The notes: a model not told the origin generated them from the letters alone. DNA of 64,000 nt from an uncultured bacterium (GCA_949300485.1 CASGEL010000008.1:47220-111219); one strand, 5' to 3'. Positions 1 through 8,676 are shown, numbered from the stretch's first letter. Translations and numbers: made by a program.

Positions 1-50
1 TAGCAGGAATTGCAGGTGCCGCAGCAGTTATATCTGCAATCATAGACTAA
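1..50 (+). CDS. 3' end of an unidentified protein (partial)
   Basis: An open frame enters from the left edge and ends at a TAA at 48-50. The visible C-terminus is Ala/Gly/Ile-rich and hydrophobic (AGIAGAAAVISAIID), like the end of a membrane or pilin-like protein. Too little is present to name a family. The hairpin at 164-200 could terminate this transcript, which supports a real gene ending here. Confidence 0.4.
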   Translation, partial: AGIAGAAAVISAIID

Positions 51-163
51 GTTTCATCCTCGGGATACATACAACTTACATCTTTTTACCTATAAACCAA
101 TCTAACTCTTAATCTAATCGTTTACCCCGTATTGCTCTTAATCTTAATCCCGAACTCCATAAA

Positions 164-200
164 ATCACCTTGAATAGATTCAGGGTGATCCTTTTTTATT
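164..200 (+). terminator. Rho-independent terminator
   Basis: An 11-bp stem (ATCACCTTGAA paired with TTCAGGGTGAT, one G-T pair) closes a 4-base loop and is followed by a T-rich tract. It is placed to end the transcript of the partial gene at the left edge. Confidence 0.75.
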
Positions 201-283
201 TTTATATTGTAAACATAAATTCATATAACGGCAAAATAAATTGTGTTTAAACTTATAATAAAAGACAACAAGGAGAAACATAT

Positions 284-703
284 ATGGAACTTGAAATTAC
301 ACCTATAGAAACATATCGAAATATAAGAAATAATGCAAAATGGGCCATTCAAGAAATGGATACAAGATTTTTTCCAGATGATTACGGCGAATATTACTAC
401 GCGCAACACCTCAAAAATGCAATAGAAAAGCCGACAGTCGGAATGATGGCATTTCACGAAGCTAAAACCAAACCATTACTGGATTATCCTAATCACTTTG
501 ATTTAAATAAAAGAATTCTTGAAGAAAAAAGCAGTACTGTTAAAAAACTAAAACAAACATTTGATAATGTTTTATATCACTTATACCCAAAAACCAGTAA
601 AATCCGAGAATTTATAATTGATGAGGACAGAATAGCGTTTGACACAATTAAAAAATCAAAAGGATATAACTGGTTCGATAAATTAAAACTATTTTTAAAA
701 TAA
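284..703 (+). CDS. Hypothetical protein, 139 aa
   Basis: A soluble, charged protein with no signal peptide or membrane segment, which I do not recognise. The start is supported by AAGGAG about 8 bases upstream of the ATG. The sequence is rich in Lys, Tyr and Phe with acidic patches and ends in a basic-hydrophobic tail. It stands alone, with terminator-like hairpins on both sides (164-200 and 722-754), so it is probably monocistronic. A TATAAT-like -10 lies at 254-259, but no clear -35 is seen. Confidence 0.75.
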   Translation: MELEITPIETYRNIRNNAKWAIQEMDTRFFPDDYGEYYYAQHLKNAIEKPTVGMMAFHEAKTKPLLDYPNHFDLNKRILEEKSSTVKKLKQTFDNVLYHLYPKTSKIREFIIDEDRIAFDTIKKSKGYNWFDKLKLFLK

Positions 704-721
704 TTTATTAAATTGTAAATA

Positions 722-754
722 AAAAAAGACCTTATAAATCAGGTCTTTTTTATT
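722..754 (+). terminator. Rho-independent terminator of the 139-aa gene
   Basis: The stem AAAAGACCT / AGGTCTTTT with an 8-base loop is followed by TTATTATTT. It lies 20 bases after the stop codon of the gene ending at 703. Confidence 0.8.
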
Positions 755-883
755 ATTTGTAAATATTTCTTAACAAAAGAAGTAAAAAATTAAAGTTTTG
801 GTTCGAAAAGGTCGATTAGTAAAATGTAAATAAACAAAACTAATTTTCCTCCTTTTCCCTATTACGAAACTAACCTACTAAAC

Positions 884-908
884 GGAACCCAATAAGGTTC
901 CTTTTTTA
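884..908 (+). terminator. Terminator-like hairpin, plus orientation
   Basis: GGAACC / GGTTCC with a 6-base loop is followed by TTTTTT on the plus strand. The neighbouring gene at 906-1232 is on the minus strand and the previous plus gene already has a terminator at 722-754. It is therefore either a second tandem terminator, a weak bidirectional terminator for the DUF2752 gene, or the end of an unannotated small RNA starting after 755. Confidence 0.55.
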
Positions 909-1232
909 TTGCTTAACATCAGCATCTACTTGAACAGACTCATCTTTTATTTCAGGTAAAAACGCATTCTTAAGATAGATGAGCCAAATACAAAATAATA
1001 AAGGAAGAACGATAACAATTAAATGATTATAATTATATGCCTGAACAAAGTCGCCTCTAAAAAATGCCGCAAAGGCTCTTGTCAGACCACATCCCCAGCA
1101 TTCATGATGAAATATCAACTTTATCAGGCAAAAATTCTTAAAATGAGCGGCAACCGCTGCATTTGCCAGTATGATCGCTAGTAACGGCAAGCTGATAATA
1201 AATATTTTATAAACTAATTTTTTATCAATCAT
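906..1232 (-). CDS. DUF2752 family membrane protein
   Basis: A small integral membrane protein of 108 aa. Two hydrophobic segments (about residues 9-30 and 70-90) flank the DUF2752 signature CWGCGLTRAF at residues 45-54, where two cysteines and the TR pair are the conserved core. The family is found in many bacteria and its biochemical role is not established. No clear ribosome binding site precedes the ATG. It lies downstream of two TM2-domain genes on the same strand but is separated from them by a strong hairpin at 1248-1276, so it may be transcribed separately. Confidence 0.85.
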   Translation of the reverse strand: MIDKKLVYKIFIISLPLLAIILANAAVAAHFKNFCLIKLIFHHECWGCGLTRAFAAFFRGDFVQAYNYNHLIVIVLPLLFCIWLIYLKNAFLPEIKDESVQVDADVKQ

Positions 1233-1247
1233 AAATTTTTCTAGTCT

Positions 1248-1276
1248 AAAGCTGTATCGAAAATCGATACAGCTTT
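1248..1276. terminator. Perfect 13-bp inverted repeat between minus-strand genes
   Basis: AAAGCTGTATCGA and its exact complement are separated by 3 bases. The T-rich side (TTTTTATATTTA) lies on the plus strand, although both neighbouring genes are on the minus strand. On the minus strand only three Ts follow the stem. It probably ends the TM2 transcript, but the direction is uncertain. Confidence 0.6.
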
Positions 1277-1294
1277 TTATATTTATCTAACCAT

Positions 1295-1699
1295 TTACGG
1301 AGCCGGTGTAACCGCAGCAGAACCAGCAGCACCAAGACCGCTATGAACCGCAGCAGCAAACCCAACAAAAATAAGTAACATATACAATAAAGATGATAGT
1401 ATAATTAGTCCCATTACTATAAGATATGTATAACCAAACCAAGGAATACGTTCATACAGTTCATCTCCATCAGCATGTTTGAATTGACCTAACGCAATCA
1501 CAACCCCGTCAACCAATGCCCAAATTGCACTAATAGGAGCCAGACAACAAGTAATAGTCATTGCAAGCATAGCCCAAGCTGACTTGCTTTTCCCTGTATA
1601 GAATCTATGTCCGCCTATAGTTCCAAACATCCAGCATAGCACCATAGTTGCCATCCAGTTTTTACCTTTTAATTTTTCTAAATCTGTTCCGTCAATCAT
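1295..1699 (-). CDS. TM2 domain protein
   Basis: 134 aa with the TM2 signature: a first hydrophobic helix ending in GGHRFYTGK (residues 29-37), a turn, then a second helix. A third hydrophobic segment lies near residues 92-115, followed by an Ala/Gly-rich tail. TM2 proteins are small two-helix membrane proteins of unknown role in bacteria. The start has AGGAG 8 bases upstream. That site is inside the 3' end of the preceding TM2 gene, whose stop is 1 base from this ATG, so the two are translationally coupled. Confidence 0.88.
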   Translation of the reverse strand: MIDGTDLEKLKGKNWMATMVLCWMFGTIGGHRFYTGKSKSAWAMLAMTITCCLAPISAIWALVDGVVIALGQFKHADGDELYERIPWFGYTYLIVMGLIILSSLLYMLLIFVGFAAAVHSGLGAAGSAAVTPAP

Positions 1700-1700
1700 A

Positions 1701-2069
1701 TTACGCTCCTGCTCTTAATAACATTGTAAAATAAAAAATACAAACAATAATTGAGAGAATTAAAGATAATAATACTAAAATTCCTGCAATAATTGCACAA
1801 CCAGAATTATAAGGATCTAATTCATCGCCGTCAACATCAGTAAATTTATTTGTACATAAAGCAAACATATCAATAAAATACCAAACTACGGATACTATTG
1901 ATAAACACCCTGTAAGAGTACAAATAAGCATTGCTAAACCGGTTTTCCATTTCCCGACATAAAATCTATGAACACCAAAACAACCTAATATTAAGCCTAA
2001 AGCAAGTGCAACCACATATGACTTAGGCTCCTTTTTAGGTGCAGCATTCAAACCATAATCATAACTCAT
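1701..2069 (-). CDS. TM2 domain protein (first of a tandem pair)
   Basis: About 122 aa with the TM2 motif GVHRFYVGKWKTG after the first helix and a conserved acidic stretch (DVDGDELDPYN) also seen in the neighbouring paralogue. The upstream ATG at 2084 overlaps the ribosome binding site: GGAGGT lies right behind it and is ideally spaced for the ATG at 2069. I therefore start the protein at MSYDYG. Three or more hydrophobic segments are present. It is co-transcribed with the TM2 gene at 1295-1699 and probably arose with it by duplication. Confidence 0.87.
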   Translation of the reverse strand: MSYDYGLNAAPKKEPKSYVVALALGLILGCFGVHRFYVGKWKTGLAMLICTLTGCLSIVSVVWYFIDMFALCTNKFTDVDGDELDPYNSGCAIIAGILVLLSLILSIIVCIFYFTMLLRAGA

Positions 2070-2154
2070 CTTTATAACCTCCATATTAATAAGCCATTCG
2101 AATTATATAAAAATTTTGAACTATTGTAATCATCTATTACTACGATTTAAAGAA

Positions 2155-2199
2155 TTCAAAAAATAGAAACAGCCCTTAACAAAGAGTTAAAGCCTGCTT
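2155..2199 (-). terminator. Terminator of dut
   Basis: On the minus strand an imperfect 13-bp stem (arms 2186-2198 and 2168-2180, with wobble pairs and one mismatch) is followed by TTTCTATTTTTT. It lies about 25 bases after the dut stop codon. Confidence 0.7.
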
Positions 2200-2221
2200 T
2201 TAAAGTACACAATGTTATGTA

Positions 2222-2659
2222 TTATTTACCGGTAGAACCAAAACCACCAACACCTCTTGCGGTTTCGGTTAATTCTGTAACTACTTCCAGTTTAGCCTGT
2301 TCTACTCTTGCTATAATCATTTGAGCAATTCTTTCATCAGGTTGAATGGTATAAGTTTCATTTGAGATATTTACAACAGGGACACATACTTCGCCCCTAT
2401 AATCTTCATCAATAGTTCCAACACAGTTGATTAGTGTTATACCATGTTTAATAGATAAACCTGAACGAGGTCTTATCTGTGCCTCGTAGCCATGCTCTAA
2501 CTCTATCTTTAAACCTGTAGGAATAAGTTTTCTTTCCAAAGGTTTCAATTCAACGGGTTCGGATATAGCCGCACACAAATCCATACCGGCTGCACCATCT
2601 GTTTTATACTCAGGTAATATTCTGTTATTTTCTAATCTTTTAATTTTTAATATGGTCAT
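2222..2659 (-). CDS. dut: dUTP diphosphatase (dUTPase)
   Basis: Hydrolyses dUTP to dUMP and pyrophosphate, which keeps uracil out of DNA and supplies dUMP for thymidylate synthesis. It is a homotrimeric cytosolic enzyme. All five family motifs are visible in order: AAGMDL (about residue 23), PRSGLS (63), the catalytic [10 protein letters not shown] (81-90), RIAQMI (108) and the glycine-rich C-terminal arm [11 protein letters not shown]. The length of 145 aa is standard. AAGGAG precedes the ATG at good spacing. It is followed by its own terminator and preceded by the terminator of the 81-aa gene, so it is monocistronic. Confidence 0.97.
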   Translation of the reverse strand: MTILKIKRLENNRILPEYKTDGAAGMDLCAAISEPVELKPLERKLIPTGLKIELEHGYEAQIRPRSGLSIKHGITLINCVGTIDEDYRGEVCVPVVNISNETYTIQPDERIAQMIIARVEQAKLEVVTELTETARGVGGFGSTGK

Positions 2660-2681
2660 TTCTCTCTCCTTAATATGATAA

Positions 2682-2725
2682 ATAAAACCTCTATGTATTT
2701 AATAATAAAATACACAGAGGTTTTT
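2682..2725 (-). terminator. Terminator of the 81-aa gene
   Basis: A long AT-rich stem (AAACCTCT...AGAGGTTT, about 16 pairs with one mismatch) with T-rich sequence on both sides. It sits between the stop codon at 2747 and the dut start. Confidence 0.75.
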
Positions 2726-2746
2726 GTAAATCTATTAAGATTTAAT

Positions 2747-2992
2747 TTAAAAAATATCAGAAACTAAACTTCCGTCTTTAGATACTTCAAAAGTATCAAC
2801 AGTAGGAGTTTGTTCTAATTTTTTCATATTGAAAAACATATTATCAAAATGTTTATTTAAATCATCAATACTATCCATTTTCAAATTTGAAGAATGTAAC
2901 ATTTCTCCGGATTTTCTATTTGCCCAAGCTCGCATCGGTTTTCCGAAAAAAGCTTTATCAAAAGGGTATAAACTGTTTACTTTAAATGACAT
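2747..2992 (-). CDS. Hypothetical small protein, 81 aa
   Basis: A soluble 81-aa protein that I do not recognise. It has no signal peptide, membrane helix or cysteine motif. The middle is acidic and probably helical (DSIDDLNKHFDNM). The start is supported by GGAGA about 9 bases upstream. Its own terminator (2682-2725) and the alaS terminator behind it (3066-3093) suggest a separate transcript. An overlapping plus-strand frame at 2829-3032 has no ribosome binding site and is taken as a shadow. Confidence 0.7.
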   Translation of the reverse strand: MSFKVNSLYPFDKAFFGKPMRAWANRKSGEMLHSSNLKMDSIDDLNKHFDNMFFNMKKLEQTPTVDTFEVSKDGSLVSDIF

Positions 2993-3065
2993 TATCTTAT
3001 CTCCATTATTCTACAATAACACTAAAACCTAAACAAAATTATTTTTGCTATCAAATTTTTTATTC

Positions 3066-3093
3066 AAAGACCGGATAAAATTATCCGGTCTTT
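3066..3093 (-). terminator. Terminator of alaS
   Basis: A perfect 13-bp inverted repeat, AAAGACCGGATAA / TTATCCGGTCTTT, with a 2-base gap lies 8 bases after the alaS stop. The minus-strand tail is moderately T-rich and the plus-strand tail has five Ts, so it may work in both directions. Confidence 0.8.
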
Positions 3094-3100
3094 TTACATT

Positions 3101-5716
3101 TTAAACCTTTATTGATTTGAGTTCACTTTCAACTTTAACCAAAATTTCATCCAATTTTGAAGAATCTTTAACTCCGCCTTGAGCAAAATTAGGTTTTCCG
3201 CCTCCATTTGCACCTGTTGCTCTTGCAATTTCGCCAACAATTTTACCGGCATTTACACCCTGCTTGACAAAATTATCAGAAACTTTCACAGCAACAGTAG
3301 TTTCCCCTGCCAATACAATGATGCTATCACCTAATTTTTGAGATAAAAATTCCAAACCGACCTTTATCGCAAGGGGTTTTAAAGCTGCAACTTTTGAAAT
3401 AAACAACTTGCCGCCTTCAATATCTTGTGCTCTTGAAATAAATGTTGCAAATTTATTTCTTGTATTTTCTTCTTCAAGTTTCTCTACTTGCTTTTGCAAC
3501 TCTCTATTTTCTTCAGATAATTTATCAACTCTTTCAACAACCTCATCAAAATGAGATTTAAACTTCATTGATAATTTATCAAGCTCGGCAGCTTTTGCAT
3601 TCAAATAATTGATTGCAGACTTAGATGTCACAACTTCAATACGTCTTGTACCTGCTGCAATTGCACTTTCAGACACAATTTTAACAACACGCAAGTCTTT
3701 TAATTGTCTTGCATGAGTACCTGCACAGAATTCTTTTGAAATACATTCTCCGTCTTTTTCAATAGAAACAACTCTGACAGTGTCACCGTATTTTTCTCCG
3801 AATAATGCAGTCGCGCCGGTTAATTCAGCTTCCTTAATACCCATAACCTGAGTATTTATACAATAACCATCACCAATCCACTTATTCATCAAATCTTCAA
3901 CTTTTTTAATTTCATCATGAGTCATTGCCCTTGAAAAAGTAAAGTCAAATCTCATACGATTTTCTTCAACCTGAGATCCTGCCTGTTTAACTTCATCACC
4001 CAATACTTTTACCAACGCAGCCTGTAAAAGGTGGGCGGAGGTATGATGAACTCTGATTTCTTCTCTGCGAGGAACATCAATATAAGCCTTTACAACATCG
4101 CCTATAATAACATCACCATTTAACAATTTACATCTGTGAACATATAAATCATTAACCTTAAATGTTGTTAAAACTTCAGCCTTAATATTTTCACTTTCAA
4201 TATATCCGCTGTCGCCGACCTGTCCACCGCATTCAGCATAGAAAGGAGTTTTATTTAAAACAATATCTACAAAGCCATCACCTTCAACCTGAGCAAGAAT
4301 TTTAGCATCAGAACATTCATTCTCGCTGTATCCGATAAACTCAGTTGAACCTACTTCTTTTTCAATTTTTGCATATTTCATATCACCGGTTACACTAATT
4401 TTAGCAGTAGCAGCTTTTGCACGATCTTTTTGTTCCTGCATTGCAACTTTAAAACCTGCTTCATCAACATTCAAGCCGTTTTCTTGAGCAATTTCTTTTG
4501 TCAATTCAAACGGGAAGCCAAATGTATCATAAAGTTTAAATGCACTTTCTCCGTCAATATCTTTTTTAGACTCAATAAACTCATCCAGCATTTTGTAGCC
4601 TCTGTCAAGAGTCTTTGCAAAACGTTCTTCTTCTTTTTTAATTGTATCAATAACTTTTTGCTTATTTTTAACCAATTCAGGATAAGCTTCCCCGTACATA
4701 TCAACAATGACATCAACCAATTTATACAAGAAAGGTAGTTCCATTCCCAGAATTTTCCCATGGCGCAACGCACGTCTTAAAATCATACGAAGAACATAGC
4801 TTCTTCCTTCATTACCCGGAATTACCCCGTCCGAAATCAAGAACGTAACACATCTTGCGTGGTCTGTTATAATTCTTAAAGAAATATCTGTTTTTTCTGA
4901 TTTTTTATAAGGAATTCCGCTCATTTCAGAAACTTTATCCATAATAGGCTTCAAAAGATCAGTTTCAAAAGTAGAAGCAACTCCTTGGCAAACCATTGTA
5001 ATACGTTCTAAGCCCATGCCGGTATCAACATTTTTCTTACCTAAAGGAGACTGGTTGCCTTCTTCATCCTGATATAATTCGGTAAATACGAGGTTCCAAA
5101 TTTCAACCCATCTGTCGCATTCACAAGTGTCAATGCCACAGCCTCTGGGGTCATCACACTTGTATTGTTCACCTAAATCATAGTGAATTTCAGAGCAAGG
5201 TCCGCAAGATCCTGAAGCACCCGGAGGCCCCCAGAAGTTATCTTTTTTACCTTTACGTTTAATACGTTCAGCAGGAACACCTACACTTCTCCAAATATCA
5301 TAAGCTTCATCATCGGTTTCAAAAATTGTAATCCAAAGTCTGTCCTTATCTAATTTCAAAACTTCAGTAACAAACTCCCAAGCCCAAGGGATAATTTCTT
5401 TTTTATAATAATCGCCAAAGGAGAAATTACCGAGCATTTCAAAAAAAGTATGATGGCGTGGAGTTCTGCCTACATTTTCGATATCAGAATCTTTACCGCC
5501 TGCTCTTGCGCATTTTTGACAGGAAGTAGCTCTTGCAGGCTCATACGGGCAATCCTGAATACCTAAAAATATAGGCAAAAACTGTAACATACCTGCAGTT
5601 GTTAATAATACTGTAGGATTGTCAGGAACCAAACTTGAACTTTCAACAACAGTATGCTGTCTTTTATTTTTAAAATAATCTAAATATAATTTTCTAATCT
5701 CATTTCCGGTTAGCAT
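3101..5716 (-). CDS. alaS: Alanyl-tRNA synthetase
   Basis: Charges tRNA-Ala and edits mischarged Ser/Gly-tRNA. About 871 aa with the usual domain order: class II catalytic core (conserved HHTFFEMLGNFSFGDYYK near residue 80), tRNA-binding region, editing domain with zinc-site HHTSAH and CAGTH, a coiled coil, and a C-terminal glycine-rich domain (GANGGGKPNFAQGG). The catalytic domain carries a Cys-rich insert (CDDPRGCGIDTCECDRW) of the kind seen in many bacterial AlaRS. The frame opens at 5749, but GAGGG lies about 9 bases before the ATG at 5716 (MLTGNEIR), the family's usual start. No T-box leader is visible. Confidence 0.97.
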   Translation of the reverse strand: MLTGNEIRKLYLDYFKNKRQHTVVESSSLVPDNPTVLLTTAGMLQFLPIFLGIQDCPYEPARATSCQKCARAGGKDSDIENVGRTPRHHTFFEMLGNFSFGDYYKKEIIPWAWEFVTEVLKLDKDRLWITIFETDDEAYDIWRSVGVPAERIKRKGKKDNFWGPPGASGSCGPCSEIHYDLGEQYKCDDPRGCGIDTCECDRWVEIWNLVFTELYQDEEGNQSPLGKKNVDTGMGLERITMVCQGVASTFETDLLKPIMDKVSEMSGIPYKKSEKTDISLRIITDHARCVTFLISDGVIPGNEGRSYVLRMILRRALRHGKILGMELPFLYKLVDVIVDMYGEAYPELVKNKQKVIDTIKKEEERFAKTLDRGYKMLDEFIESKKDIDGESAFKLYDTFGFPFELTKEIAQENGLNVDEAGFKVAMQEQKDRAKAATAKISVTGDMKYAKIEKEVGSTEFIGYSENECSDAKILAQVEGDGFVDIVLNKTPFYAECGGQVGDSGYIESENIKAEVLTTFKVNDLYVHRCKLLNGDVIIGDVVKAYIDVPRREEIRVHHTSAHLLQAALVKVLGDEVKQAGSQVEENRMRFDFTFSRAMTHDEIKKVEDLMNKWIGDGYCINTQVMGIKEAELTGATALFGEKYGDTVRVVSIEKDGECISKEFCAGTHARQLKDLRVVKIVSESAIAAGTRRIEVVTSKSAINYLNAKAAELDKLSMKFKSHFDEVVERVDKLSEENRELQKQVEKLEEENTRNKFATFISRAQDIEGGKLFISKVAALKPLAIKVGLEFLSQKLGDSIIVLAGETTVAVKVSDNFVKQGVNAGKIVGEIARATGANGGGKPNFAQGGVKDSSKLDEILVKVESELKSIKV

Positions 5717-5814
5717 AATCTTATTCCCTCTATTATGAATTAATCTCAAATAAATTATATATTAAACAAAAAAAGTAAAAAAGGTAATATTTAAAATATA
5801 TACAAATAAAACTC

Positions 5815-5842
5815 TTGCAAGAAAAATTTTTCGTGATAATAT
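5815..5842 (+). promoter_or_regulatory. Promoter of tRNA-Arg
   Basis: TTGCAA, a 16-bp spacer and TAATAT, ending 11 bases before the first base of the tRNA. No other gene could use it. Confidence 0.6.
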
Positions 5843-5853
5843 AAAAAACGTAA

Positions 5854-5927
<74 letters not shown>

Positions 5928-5969
5928 TTTTTTAATGCTATTTATACACCCCAACTGAAATTATATAAT

Positions 5970-7103
5970 TTATATAATCAAAAAAACTGATTTCACATCT
6001 GTTTTTTGAGCCAATGCATATTGTAAATTATCAATAAAAATCCAATACTGTTCATAAGAATAAGGGAAATAATCCCGTAAGATAGCTAACGTTTTATCGT
6101 ACAAATGTATTCTTGAATTATCTAATTTATACAATGCAACCAGAGCTAATAAAGACGATTCAATATTTTTATTAGCTCTTATTGACTTTTCAAAAAGATC
6201 TATTGCATCTATTTTTGACTGTTCCTGATAATTTGTGAAAAAATCATACATCGCACAAGCACCGATAAGTGCATAAATAGATGAAGGGAAATCCTTTAAT
6301 ATGGTATACGGTTTTATATATCTGTATATCAAGCCGTATTGATTTTCTTTTATTGCATATTCCGTATACAAGTTGAATTGTTCAACACTGGCATTACTTG
6401 CAACAAAATCTGTCCATTTTAAATTATATATATTTTTTATTGTTGTGTTATTTATTTGCTGTACATAAAACTTGTTTGGTAATGCAAAATTTATATTCTG
6501 GGATTGTTTTAACAGAGAAGTTATAATTCCAATGAGATTGCCTTGAGCGTCCAATAAAGCTCCGCCGCTTGAGCCTGTAGATATCGGGGCAGAAAATTGG
6601 ATATAATTATCAGTATACTGGTTAACCATACCATCAGAAAATGAAAACTGCAAACCTTTCGGACTGGAAATTGTATAAACCTTTTCACCCACTTGAATAT
6701 TATCTTTATCAATACTTATGGGTACAAACTTTGAAAAAGGAGCATCCAGAGTCAGGATAGCAACATCAGTTAACGGATTTATATATTTGAACCCGTTAAC
6801 AGTATATGTGGAACCGTCCTGAGTTTTCACATTTATATAGTCAGCATCTGCAATTACATAAAAGCAGGTAACAATAGTCCCTGCTTCATCTACAATAACA
6901 CCGCTGCCCTGAGCGGATTGAGTTTTTATATAAACCATTGAATGAACATTTTTGTTATAGATTTGAGTTGCAGGTGCAGAACTTGATTGCAAATTATATG
7001 TATCTGCGGGTACAGCCTCTGCCTGCACACTACAACTATAAACAAAATAAAAAGATAAAATAATACATAAACTTAAAATTATTCTTTTTAATATCCTGCT
7101 CAT
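5970..7103 (-). CDS. Exported trypsin/HtrA-fold protein, catalytic His replaced by Tyr
   Basis: 377 aa: an N-terminal signal sequence (residues 1-29), a chymotrypsin-fold domain at about 55-215, and a helical C-terminal region of about 150 aa without a PDZ domain. Two HtrA-type catalytic positions are visible: Asp113 (LTDVAIL) and Ser179 (GSSGG). The segment that should read TNxHVV reads TCFYVIADAD, so the catalytic His is Tyr82 (codon TAT at 6858-6860, one base from CAT). The fold looks intact, so this may be a binding or scaffold pseudoprotease. It is followed upstream by two other exported small proteins on the same strand. The FVYSC segment is a poor lipobox. Confidence 0.8.
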   Translation of the reverse strand: MSRILKRIILSLCIILSFYFVYSCSVQAEAVPADTYNLQSSSAPATQIYNKNVHSMVYIKTQSAQGSGVIVDEAGTIVTCFYVIADADYINVKTQDGSTYTVNGFKYINPLTDVAILTLDAPFSKFVPISIDKDNIQVGEKVYTISSPKGLQFSFSDGMVNQYTDNYIQFSAPISTGSSGGALLDAQGNLIGIITSLLKQSQNINFALPNKFYVQQINNTTIKNIYNLKWTDFVASNASVEQFNLYTEYAIKENQYGLIYRYIKPYTILKDFPSSIYALIGACAMYDFFTNYQEQSKIDAIDLFEKSIRANKNIESSLLALVALYKLDNSRIHLYDKTLAILRDYFPYSYEQYWIFIDNLQYALAQKTDVKSVFLII

Positions 7104-7119
7104 ATTACTTATAACTTAC

Positions 7120-7644
7120 CTATCTGAAATTGTAATAATTTTGTTGATATCGCATATTTTTTAAACACTGATTAATTAGTTCCTGATAATTTTGCAGCTG
7201 CTGCATTCTTACCTGATACATAGCATTGTAATTCATCTGCTTCATTGCCATATAATCCTTGTATGGCATGCCATTAGCATTAGCTATTTGTGCTTCATAA
7301 GCCAATTGTCTATCTTGTAAATATTCATTTAGATTGGTGGGAGAACCACCAACACCTAATGCTGCATTAGTTCTAATGGTTCTATCTAAGTTACGCATTC
7401 TGGCTATCATATTTGGGTCTATACTATATCCAGTTGGGTTAGCTGCTTCATAAGCTTGGTTATAAGGGTTTGCAGACTCGAGTTCTTTTACTATTTTGTC
7501 ATATTGATTTTGTAAATAATTAAGCCTTGCAGGAGTGCATGTTCCAAATGAATATGAATGATTCATTTGAGAGGGGTACTGAGCATGAGCTAAACCAGCT
7601 CCGAATATATAAACTACTATCAATAACAATACAACTCTTTTCAT
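7120..7644 (-). CDS. Exported Gln/Asn/Tyr-rich protein
   Basis: About 174 aa starting MKRVVLLLIVV, with a signal peptide cleaved near AHA-QYP. The mature part is hydrophilic and rich in Gln, Asn, Tyr and Met, with a likely helical coiled-coil character (ARLNYLQNQYDKIVKEL; QVRMQQLQNYQEL). AGGAGAAG is correctly placed for the ATG at 7644. The longer frame from 7674 would overlap the previous gene and has no site. Spacing of 16-20 bases to the genes on either side suggests an operon with the pseudoprotease and the 75-aa protein. Function unknown. Confidence 0.75.
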   Translation of the reverse strand: MKRVVLLLIVVYIFGAGLAHAQYPSQMNHSYSFGTCTPARLNYLQNQYDKIVKELESANPYNQAYEAANPTGYSIDPNMIARMRNLDRTIRTNAALGVGGSPTNLNEYLQDRQLAYEAQIANANGMPYKDYMAMKQMNYNAMYQVRMQQLQNYQELINQCLKNMRYQQNYYNFR

Positions 7645-7664
7645 AATAATTACTTCTCCTGTCA

Positions 7665-7892
7665 TTAACGACATTCAATCTCCAGAGCCTGACCGTAACT
7701 TACGATTTCGCAACTGTCCTCAACAACTATCCTGACTGCCTGTTTAAAATCATAATCATACTTAAGATCATAACTATTCATGCCTGCAACTTCAGCCTTT
7801 GCAGGTTGGAAACCAAACTTTGGACTCAATATATTCGCAACAAAATAACCGGATAAGAATGCAAAAACTATATAAGTCACCATCTTTTTCAT
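7665..7892 (-). CDS. Small membrane-anchored or secreted protein, 75 aa
   Basis: A basic N-terminus, a hydrophobic helix (about residues 4-22), then a hydrophilic tail with two cysteines (SCEIVS...IECR) that could pair outside the cytoplasm. GAGGA lies about 8 bases before the ATG. It is the first gene of the three-gene minus-strand group ending at 5970. I do not recognise a family. Confidence 0.7.
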   Translation of the reverse strand: MKKMVTYIVFAFLSGYFVANILSPKFGFQPAKAEVAGMNSYDLKYDYDFKQAVRIVVEDSCEIVSYGQALEIECR

Positions 7893-7962
7893 AAATATTT
7901 CCTCAATATTATTAAGTTATATATTTAGTTAACCTACCACATTAAATATATAACCATATTAA

Positions 7963-7980
7963 ACTATTGACTACAATAGT
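7963..7980. promoter_or_regulatory. Inverted repeat upstream of the XRE regulator
   Basis: ACTATTG and CAATAGT flank a 4-base gap, a perfect 7-bp dyad. It lies between the divergent 75-aa gene and the XRE regulator, the usual place for an autoregulatory operator. The left arm runs into TTGACT, also found at 9047 and 15103, but the rest of those sites is not present. Confidence 0.4.
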
Positions 7981-8067
7981 CTTTTTAGATGATTTTAGGT
8001 GTATAAATACATATTTACTTTAAATACTTGGTGGAAAGTTTCAGCATGATAAATAATAATAAAAGTT

Positions 8068-8406
8068 ATGAATGAAAAAACTTTCAAAAAACTAATCGGT
8101 GAAAGAATTAAATATTACAGAAAACAAGAAAACCTTACTCAGGAAAGACTTGCCGAAATTATGGATTTTAATACAAAGTCTATTTCTCTGTTGGAAAACG
8201 GACATAATTATATTGCTCTAAACAAAGTGCCTAAACTTTGTTCAACCTTAAATATAGAACCTTACCAGCTGTTTGTTTTTGATAAAAGAAACCTTCGCAG
8301 CGAAAATACAAAAAAAGATATTCTTGAATTAATCAATATTATGGATAATAAAAAACTAAACCTCGCCTACCGCCTGCTTTACGAACTAAATGAATTCTCT
8401 ATATAA
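8068..8406 (+). CDS. XRE-family helix-turn-helix regulator
   Basis: 112 aa. The first 65 residues are a Cro/CI-type HTH (RIKYYRKQENLTQERLAEIMDF, then KSISLLENG as recognition helix), which binds DNA as a dimer. The C-terminal 45 residues are charged and helical, probably for dimerisation. No good Shine-Dalgarno sequence precedes the ATG. The gene stands alone, and the dyad at 7963-7980 could be its own operator. Targets cannot be deduced, and it is not the MerR-type regulator expected for the sites at 9047 and 15103. Confidence 0.85.
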   Translation: MNEKTFKKLIGERIKYYRKQENLTQERLAEIMDFNTKSISLLENGHNYIALNKVPKLCSTLNIEPYQLFVFDKRNLRSENTKKDILELINIMDNKKLNLAYRLLYELNEFSI

Positions 8407-8552
8407 AACTATTATTCTATTCTATCAACGGCAACTGGTTTAACCTTATTGTTTTTTTTTACTTTCCTGCCCCTTTTATATAAATACCTGTTTGTCCATT
8501 ATTTACACTAAATAGCTAAAATTGTCACTTTAAACCTACAAAACAAAAAAAT

Positions 8553-8616
8553 TGTCATCCTGAACTTGTTTCAGGATCCCTATTGAAATAGATTCCGAAA
8601 CAAGTTCGGAATGACA
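8553..8616. repeat. REP-like palindromic repeat
   Basis: Two halves in inverted orientation around a 12-base centre. Each half can form its own small hairpin (CCTGAA-N5-TTCAGG and CCGAA-N5-TTCGG), and differences between the halves keep pairing within each hairpin. A related half-copy lies at 30079-30104. This is the structure of extragenic palindromic (REP/BIME-type) elements. The gene-free stretch 8407-8676 holds only this. Confidence 0.7.
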
Positions 8617-8676
8617 TTATGACTGTTTTTCAAAAAATACTGGGGGTAAACTGCGATATAAGTCCCCTTTTTAACA

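Noticed and set aside
2829..3032. Plus-strand frame of 67 codons
   Set aside because: No ribosome binding site and wholly opposite the 81-aa minus-strand gene, which has one plus a terminator.
7963..7980. Third copy of the MerR-type operator
   Set aside because: It shares only CTATTGACT with the sites at 9047 and 15103. The dyad is different (ACTATTG-N4-CAATAGT) and no -10 is placed at 19 bp.
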